Assembly (NCBI RefSeq): GCF_038002165.1
Contig: NZ_JBBOBR010000001.1
Location: 3,596,001 to 3,660,000, forward strand
Direction: 5' to 3'
Source: Cytobacillus sp. FSL H8-0458
GTDB taxonomy: Bacteria; Bacillota; Bacilli; Bacillales; Cytobacillaceae
DNA: 64,000 bases
A model generated the notes under the pieces. The model was given only the letters and a program-made list of their open reading frames with translations. It had not been told where the DNA came from and searched no databases. Shown here piece after piece: positions 59,171-64,000 of this stretch (within the stretch, counting starts at the first letter, position 1; every line of letters begins with the position of its first letter). A program made the position numbers and the translations under genes.

Positions 59171-59785
59171 TTATAATCTTATCCCCGATACTTCCTTATC
59201 TATTAATGCAGGTAATTCTAAAATGGATTTTAAATTAGGACTTTTTTTATAAGGCAGCATATCAATGCTTCCAATTTTAGTAGCAACATCATACTCTCCA
59301 ATAATGGTGTCTAATAATATAAAGGCAGCATTTTCCCATTCTTCAAAATCAGAATCATAGCCTCTGAGATATAAAACAATGTCTAAAGTATCACCATTTT
59401 TTCTGTAAGTGAAATAGACATCATCAGGTCCTAAACGTATATCCTCATATTCTATAGTGGATATATCATCAACAGTACTTTTTTGGCGAAAGGCAATTAT
59501 TTTAAAGCCTGCAAGCTGGGGTGCATTTTCAACAAGGTCAATGACATCTGGAAAGGCAGACAAGATGCCATCAGCGCTTATTATAAACTCTCTCTTTCCT
59601 TCGATAAGATCTGCACTAAATTCAAATGCTAAATCTTCATTTATCTTAGATAACTGTTTACTTAGTTTATTGAACAATGAATTTAAATTTCCTTCATCCA
59701 ATAGATAATAGCCTTGTGAATTCTTTTCAAACCAGGTCCAGAACTCAGTAACTGTATAGTTTCTTCCAAAGATTTTTTTGAACAT
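59171..59785 (-). CDS. Hypothetical protein, 204 aa
   Basis: Soluble protein starting at ATG 59785. The opening KKIFGRNYTVTEFWTWFEKNSQGYYLL and LNSLFNKLSKQLSKINEDLAFEFSADL are followed by an alternating beta/alpha region. DDVYFTYRKNGDTLDIVLYLRGYDSD comes next, then FILLDTIIGEYDVATKIGSIDML. The pattern resembles uncharacterised DUF or immunity-type proteins, but no family can be named. GGATAAGA / TCTTATCC at the stop codon (59163-59187) is its likely terminator. The upstream interval 58865-59160 holds no gene that I can see. Confidence 0.65.
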   Translation of the reverse strand: MFKKIFGRNYTVTEFWTWFEKNSQGYYLLDEGNLNSLFNKLSKQLSKINEDLAFEFSADLIEGKREFIISADGILSAFPDVIDLVENAPQLAGFKIIAFRQKSTVDDISTIEYEDIRLGPDDVYFTYRKNGDTLDIVLYLRGYDSDFEEWENAAFILLDTIIGEYDVATKIGSIDMLPYKKSPNLKSILELPALIDKEVSGIRL

Positions 59786-59946
59786 ATTGTCCATCCTTTA
59801 TGAGTAATTTAAATCATTATACTTAAAGAAAAGTTAAATTTAAATTAAAATTTTGGAAAACGCAAATACCACTAAGGATTAATTTAAGATTGGTTCAGTA
59901 AAATTTTGGGTACATTAAAATCAGCACCGTGATCAAGGAGGACTTT

Positions 59947-60402
59947 ATGAAACTGAAATTTATAATCTCGGCATCTCTATCTGCATTATTGCTTTCAGCC
60001 TGCAATGATGACAAGGTAGAAAATCCGCCTGAAAAGGCACCTGCTGAAAACCAAAATAATGAAACATCCAATGAGGCTGCATTTAATTTTACGAATTTCG
60101 ATCTTGAGGTGGAGTACAAAGATAATAAAACCATTGATGTGGATTATGAAAATGAAAAAAACGGAATGGAAGCCGCATATCAGGATGACCTTGCTGATCA
60201 GAATTTAACTTCGGATGAAGCGATGGAGAAGCTGACTCCAATTTTTGAGGAGCTTTCGTTTGATCAAAATACAGAAGATCAAAAGGTCATTAACCAGGTT
60301 AAAGACGCATTTTCAGTAGATGACAATTACCAAAAATTCGAATTGGAAGTAAAATTCCCAGATGGAACGGAAAAAGAATATTCAGAAACGAAAACTCAGT
60401 AA
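59947..60402 (+). CDS. YusW family lipoprotein
   Basis: 151 aa from ATG 59947 with AAGGAGG 7 bp upstream. Lipobox LLLSAC (Cys about 19) and an acidic, Asn/Glu-rich linker are followed by a YusW domain: FTNFDLEVEYKDNKTIDVDYENEK, LTSDEAMEKLTPIFEELSFD, FELEVKFPDGTEKEY. It is anchored outside the membrane; function unknown. Followed by a terminator. Confidence 0.85.
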   Translation: MKLKFIISASLSALLLSACNDDKVENPPEKAPAENQNNETSNEAAFNFTNFDLEVEYKDNKTIDVDYENEKNGMEAAYQDDLADQNLTSDEAMEKLTPIFEELSFDQNTEDQKVINQVKDAFSVDDNYQKFELEVKFPDGTEKEYSETKTQ

Positions 60403-60406
60403 AAAA

Positions 60407-60444
60407 CAAATGAGCTCAGAAGCATTGCCTCCTGAGCTCATTTG
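60407..60444 (+). terminator. Terminator of the yusW-like gene
   Basis: AAATGAGCTCAG / CTGAGCTCATTT stem directly after the stop codon. Confidence 0.75.
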
Positions 60445-60544
60445 ACGTGCCTCAGCTTTACCAGATCATCTTCTCACTCACCTGAAAACTGCTGCATTAG
60501 TTTTTTCAGGCGACTTTTCCCCAGTCTTTTGTTCAAAGCTATTC

Positions 60545-61252
60545 TCAACATATACAAGTCTTCCGCTTAAGCCCAACCCGTCCCTTTGATTCCACCTTCT
60601 CAATATATTCCTTGGCTAAAGGCACTTTACAGGCTGTGTTTCCGACATCCACATGCACTTTTCCGATATGTTCAGCAATATTCTTCGCTTCCTCGTTCAA
60701 CTCTGGTACATAAGAGCCCACTGAGATAACAAAACCGTTCATTACATACCTTACTCGGTTTTTTTCATCATGAATGGTATTTTTAACTTGTGTCAATAAT
60801 GCTCTTATCTCACTGACATCAAGCTCGTCATCAGGTGTGATCGATATATAATTAGAATACGTGTTCCAGCCGCAGACCGAAACCATTTCATCCTCAGATT
60901 TGATCCACTCCCGGGCCAAATCAAGAGCATACTCACTTTCCGCAGCCACTTGGGCCACTGTATACTCCGCAATCATGTACCAATATGCCTTTTCAGCCCA
61001 TCCCTGTAAAGTCTCTTTTGTCATTAGCTCCGGATTGACAGATAGTCCAGCCAGATACATCGCATCATGATTTCCTGATTCATATAATTGAAGTGCCAGC
61101 CCTTGATCCTTCTTTACAAACTTCACCAGCTTTTTCAAATCTCCAACCTTCACACCAAAAAAAGGCTCCTTCGCCCCGTGATTCTTAAAAGTCCGCTTCG
61201 TCTGCTCTGTACCAAGCTCTTCAAGCTTTTGCATGATTTCTTCATAAGTCAT
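60545..61252 (-). CDS. DNA alkylation repair enzyme, AlkD-like (second copy)
   Basis: 235 aa from ATG 61252 after GGGTGAGG. Same HEAT-like architecture as the protein at 20.3 kb: NHGAKEPFFGVKVGDLKKLVKFVKK, HDAMYLAGLSVNPELM, VCGWNTYSNY and a C-terminal GRVGLKRKTCIC. Members excise alkylated bases or act as glycosylase-like repair factors. The two proteins are clearly diverged paralogues of identical length. Substrate specialisation is possible. Confidence 0.8.
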   Translation of the reverse strand: MTYEEIMQKLEELGTEQTKRTFKNHGAKEPFFGVKVGDLKKLVKFVKKDQGLALQLYESGNHDAMYLAGLSVNPELMTKETLQGWAEKAYWYMIAEYTVAQVAAESEYALDLAREWIKSEDEMVSVCGWNTYSNYISITPDDELDVSEIRALLTQVKNTIHDEKNRVRYVMNGFVISVGSYVPELNEEAKNIAEHIGKVHVDVGNTACKVPLAKEYIEKVESKGRVGLKRKTCIC

Positions 61253-61392
61253 AATCCTCACCCTTTCATCCAATTGCTTCCTATACATTATTGGCCTTGA
61301 GCTTTTACTTTAAGCCGAATTTTATATGTTCGTTAAGAAACTGAATATCAAAGGGTCTGCAGCCAGCCTGCATGGTCATTACCCTGTACTTT

Positions 61393-61695
61393 TTAACCCT
61401 CACCGTAGTATTCAGCAAAATAGAAGAATCCATATTTTCTTACTAAATAATTTCTCAACTTTCCTTGAGTCGCTTTTTCAACAGGAGGTTCCGTTAATGT
61501 ATAAGCTTTAGCATTTAACTCAGCAAACCTATCCCGATCCACCTCATTATGAAAGTCGTCTTCAATAACCTCTGAACCGATGGCAGCTGCAGGATATCCG
61601 CTGAAAAAGACGTGGGTTCTTAATGCCATGTTTGGAGTTGAATGAAGCAGAATCAGCAGTACTCCCAAAACCGCTAATGGTTTCAGTTTTTTCAT
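61393..61695 (-). CDS. Hypothetical exported protein, 100 aa
   Basis: From ATG 61695 with GGAG 6 bp upstream. A basic, hydrophobic start (MKKLKPLAVLGVLLILLHS) is a signal peptide or anchor. The rest is exported, with SEVIEDDFHNEVDRDRFAEL and a C-terminal RNYLVRKYGFFYFAEYYGEG. It lies 35 bp after a membrane protein gene on the same strand and is probably cotranscribed. Family not recognised. Confidence 0.6.
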   Translation of the reverse strand: MKKLKPLAVLGVLLILLHSTPNMALRTHVFFSGYPAAAIGSEVIEDDFHNEVDRDRFAELNAKAYTLTEPPVEKATQGKLRNYLVRKYGFFYFAEYYGEG

Positions 61696-61729
61696 AAGTG
61701 CTCCTTCATGCGCACGCAATCCGGCTTTT

Positions 61730-62398
61730 TTATCCTGCCAATATAGAAAGAAGTCCAAGCTGTTTGATGAAAAATAGGATAACAGCCGTGAGCGGAATAA
61801 CCCTTATGCGCTGAAAATGATTTTTAGGCAAAACAATCCACAAAAACACTGCTAACAGCAAAACAAATCCTTTTGGGATGGAGTAAGTATAGATAAAGCT
61901 AAACCCTTCACCAATAAGCAGGCTGATCGGCACAGCAGCACAAAACGCTGCAAGCCACCCTGCCCCTCTCGCAAACCATACAGTATAGCCGCAAACAAGA
62001 GAAAGCAAAGCAATGCTCCCCCAATAGATAAATTGGGATTTTGGAAAAAATCCGAACAGAATCATAGAATACAAATAGTAAGCGGACAGCATCGCAGAAA
62101 AGAACACTAAAACATGCAGACCAGCAGCCATTGGCGTTCGGCTCCAGGCTGCAAACAAAGAAGCTGCTGCTATCCAGAATCCAAGGTCAGAGCCAATTAA
62201 CCCCAAAGCTGAACCATCTGCGTATTTGGCTATGAGCCCTAACATTGCTCCCAAAGCGAACACCGCTAGAGCAGTACCTATTAACCTCTTGACAGTTAAA
62301 TGGTGGCTTGTTTCAGCCTTTTCCTCTTCCAAACCTTTCACCAGCACATTTCTAAGGAAAAGCAGAATCAGTCCTGGGATACCTATATTGGCTAACAA
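61730..62398 (-). CDS. Hypothetical polytopic membrane protein
   Basis: 222 aa, TTG start 7 bp after GGAGG. About seven TM helices; a charged cytoplasmic loop VKGLEEEKAETSHHLTVKR lies between the first two. No transporter or enzyme motif is seen. Pairs with the small exported protein downstream. Confidence 0.65.
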   Translation of the reverse strand: MLANIGIPGLILLFLRNVLVKGLEEEKAETSHHLTVKRLIGTALAVFALGAMLGLIAKYADGSALGLIGSDLGFWIAAASLFAAWSRTPMAAGLHVLVFFSAMLSAYYLYSMILFGFFPKSQFIYWGSIALLSLVCGYTVWFARGAGWLAAFCAAVPISLLIGEGFSFIYTYSIPKGFVLLLAVFLWIVLPKNHFQRIRVIPLTAVILFFIKQLGLLSILAG

Positions 62399-62673
62399 AT
62401 CTTTACCTCCCTAAAGCCAATATTAAAATCAAACTGTAGTCTCTCTCTTTATTTAAACTTTTTTACACAAACATTTCATCTTAAATATGTGAATTTTCAA
62501 CAAAAATCTAAAACAGTAAAAAACACCCATAAATTTATGTTGCGTTTTTTTACAAAAAAGGGTAATTTTATATAATATAGAATAAATTGTTACATCTTTT
62601 GTATTGGATTGTAAACTTACAGCTTCAAGGAGAGAACGAGAAAATATGTTAAGAAAAAAGGGGATTAAAACAT

Positions 62674-62928
62674 ATGCAAAAGTATAGAAGGAGAAACACG
62701 CCAGCCTTTACATTTTTAGCATACTTTACACTGATTGCCGGCGTTGGGCTGTTTCTGATCGGACTTTACAATGCTGATATGGAGCTTAATGAAAAAGGGT
62801 ATTACATTGCCGTCATGCTTCTGGTGGCGGTCGGGTCCATTCTGACTCAGAAAGTGACAAGGGACAATGCCGAAGATGCGGAAATCATGGCAGAGCAGGA
62901 GCGCAGATCAGCTAAAATTGAGCAATAA
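62674..62928 (+). CDS. YiaA/YiaB family inner membrane protein
   Basis: 84 aa with two TM helices (FTFLAYFTLIAGVGLFLIGLYN and YYIAVMLLVAVGSILTQKVTRD) separated by a short loop DMELNEKG, the yiaA/B two-helix domain. The C-terminal tail is acidic and charged (AEDAEIMAEQERRSAKIEQ). ATG 62674 follows AAGGGGATTAAAACAT. Function unknown. The 270 bp upstream are AT-rich and hold no other gene. Confidence 0.8.
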   Translation: MQKYRRRNTPAFTFLAYFTLIAGVGLFLIGLYNADMELNEKGYYIAVMLLVAVGSILTQKVTRDNAEDAEIMAEQERRSAKIEQ

Positions 62929-62933
62929 TACTC

Positions 62934-62963
62934 AAGCTCAGAAAGGCTTCTGGGCTTTTTCTT
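62934..62963 (+). terminator. Terminator of the yiaA/B gene
   Basis: AGCTCAGA / TCTGGGCT stem (G-U pairs) with TTTTTCTTTT tail. Confidence 0.65.
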
Positions 62964-62994
62964 TTGATTAAATTTAAAAGGTATTGACTTTAAT

Positions 62995-63299
62995 ACTTAA
63001 AAGCGTTTAAGATATAAAGCATCCTAATACTTAAATGCGTTGAAGGAATTGAAGTAGTGGTATCCTCCCTGTTGCAGAGAGCTGGTGGTGCTGAAAACCA
63101 GTACAAAGGGGATCACGAATTACGTTTCTGGAGCATCTTATTTCTATTCTGAAATAAGACGGTTTAGCCGTTATTCTGTGAAGTGGTAAGTTCTATACTT
63201 ACAATCAGGGTGGTACCGCGAATAAATTCGTCCCTGCTGAATGAACATTCAGCAGGGATTTTTTATACTCAAAAACTTTCGCACTTAAAAGCGTTTAAG
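62995..63299 (+). repeat. Three copies of a 17-bp dyad around the phhA leader
   Basis: ACTTAAAAGCGTTTAAG occurs exactly at 62995-63011 and 63283-63299, and as ACTTAAATGCGTTGAAG at 63029-63045. Its arms CTTAAA / TTTAAG form a palindrome. Two copies lie 34 bp apart in the promoter region and one between the T-box terminator and the phhA ribosome binding site. Confidence 0.6.
63046..63264 (+). ncRNA. T-box leader, probably tyrosine-specific
   Basis: The T-box sequence AGGGTGGTACCGCG is at 63207-63220, followed by an intrinsic terminator (CCCTGCTGAAT / ATTCAGCAGGG and TTTTTT, 63232-63264). Stem I elements AGTAGTGGTATCC and GAGAGCTGGTGG-TGCTGAAAACCAG are recognisable. The specifier loop 3' strand reads GAAT-TAC-G with TAC at 63121-63123, a Tyr codon. 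Uncharged tRNA-Tyr would prevent termination and switch on phhA, which makes tyrosine. Specifier identity rests on my placement of the loop. Confidence 0.88.
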
Positions 63300-63329
63300 C
63301 GTAAAACTCAATAAAAGGAGACATACCAA

Positions 63330-64000
63330 ATGAAGAAATCGATACCTCTGCACTTACGTCCATTTACAGCCCAGCAGTATTACAATGCTTACAGCCCCAT
63401 TGATCATGCGGTTTGGAGATATGTGATGAGGCAAAACCATCATTTCCTTGAGGACATCGCCCATGATGCATTCACTTCAGGCCTGAAGTCGTCCGGCATT
63501 TCCATCGACAGCATTCCACGGGTAAGTGAAATGAACGATCATTTAGATAAAATCGGCTGGGGAGCTGTCATTGTCGACGGATTGATTCCCGGCACAGCAT
63601 TTTTTGATTTTCAAGCGCATGGCATTCTTCCAATTGCAACGGATATACGCCAGAAGACCAATATCGAATACACACCAGCTCCTGACATTCTCCATGAGGC
63701 GGCGGGGCATGCGCCGATTTTATTTGATGAAACCTACTCAGAGTTTGTTAAATTAATAGGGAATATTGGAGCTAACGCTTTTGCGACAAAAGAAGAACAT
63801 GATGTGTTTGAGGCAACCAGGCATTTATCTATTGTCATGGAAAGTCCAGCTTCAACTGAAGAAGAAATTGAAGCAGCCAAACAGCGATTAAAGGAAAAAC
63901 AGCAGCACGTAAAAGGACTTTCTGAAGCTGAGCAAATCTCCAGGATTTTCTGGTGGACGGTCGAATTTGGACTGATTGGCGAACTGCAAAAGCCCAAGAT
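63330..64000 (+). CDS. phhA: Phenylalanine 4-hydroxylase (3' end beyond window)
   Basis: ATG 63330 with AAAAGGAG 9 bp upstream; 223 codons are visible before the window ends. Aromatic amino acid hydroxylase core: IPGTAFFDFQAHGILPIATDIRQ, then iron ligands H122 and H127 in LHEAAGHAPILFDETYSEF. It converts phenylalanine to tyrosine using tetrahydropterin and oxygen. The insert rich in Glu/Lys after residue 150 (ASTEEEIEAAKQRLKEKQQ) suggests the long Bacillus-type form. The T-box leader fits a tyrosine biosynthetic role. Confidence 0.95.
   Translation, partial: MKKSIPLHLRPFTAQQYYNAYSPIDHAVWRYVMRQNHHFLEDIAHDAFTSGLKSSGISIDSIPRVSEMNDHLDKIGWGAVIVDGLIPGTAFFDFQAHGILPIATDIRQKTNIEYTPAPDILHEAAGHAPILFDETYSEFVKLIGNIGANAFATKEEHDVFEATRHLSIVMESPASTEEEIEAAKQRLKEKQQHVKGLSEAEQISRIFWWTVEFGLIGELQKPK

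Noticed and set aside
62646..62687. 13-codon upstream frame overlapping the yiaA/B start, after AAGGAGAG
   Set aside because: No arrest motif or terminator accompanies it; probably coincidental in an AT-rich leader.

Overview
The window looks like chromosome from a low-GC, spore-forming Gram-positive bacterium of the Bacillaceae. Supporting signs are strong AGGAGG-type ribosome binding sites with many TTG/GTG starts, a CwlJ-type germination hydrolase, a BlaR1/BlaI-controlled penicillinase, YkvI, YfmQ, YusW and ChaB-like proteins, an Spx/Rrf2 pair, a tandem glycine riboswitch and a T-box leader. The species cannot be fixed from the sequence; a Cytobacillus/Mesobacillus-type relative is a guess. 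No insertion sequence, prophage, tRNA, rRNA or CRISPR array was seen.

Layout. 0-6.5 kb: truncated TetR regulator, small hypotheticals, cytidine deaminase, two decayed genes (a GGDEF protein and a nucleoside hydrolase), a 51-bp tandem hairpin repeat array and a cREC protein. 6.5-10.4 kb: a catabolic operon (10-TM carrier, carbamoylase-type M20, amidohydrolase) with a cre site. 10.6-15.1 kb: glycerophosphodiesterase, then divergent penicillinase and blaR1-blaI around a double BlaI operator. 15.3-19 kb: glycine riboswitch with a TRIC/UPF0126 transporter, second M20 amidohydrolase, YkvI carrier. 19-25 kb: acetyltransferase, AlkD-like protein, peptidase E, HAD hydrolase, and an MFS exporter preceded by what reads as a macrolide-sensing leader peptide plus attenuator; then TerC. 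25-28 kb: Mn-catalase remnant, erythromycin esterase, SMR pair. 27.9-33.4 kb: amino-sugar locus (RpiR regulator, nanE, PTS EIICB, divergent nagA-nagB). 33.5-39 kb: small hypotheticals, a broken metallopeptidase, Lrp regulator with divergent EamA exporter.

39-50.4 kb is the most coherent system: a sigma-54-controlled operon (ferredoxin-NADP reductase, Rieske oxygenase with a CntA-like bridging Glu, aldehyde dehydrogenase, D-malate/tartrate dehydrogenase) between two BCCT carriers. The enzyme set predicts L-carnitine -> trimethylamine + malic semialdehyde -> D-malate -> pyruvate. A second sigma-54 promoter drives the second BCCT, an unlisted 50-aa membrane protein and an esterase. The two promoter regions are diverged duplicates, and the first carries the ruined stump of a second copy of the enhancer-binding regulator encoded at 49.0 kb.

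50.4-64 kb: CwlJ-like hydrolase, IDEAL protein, Rrf2 (SaiR-like) and Spx with three matching 21-bp operators, MocR-type regulator, YfmQ, VanZ, a frameshifted serine hydrolase, YusW lipoprotein, a second AlkD paralogue, membrane hypotheticals, and a T-box leader upstream of phenylalanine 4-hydroxylase, cut by the window end. Five genes are disrupted by stops or frameshifts, a high load that is either genuine decay or base-calling error.
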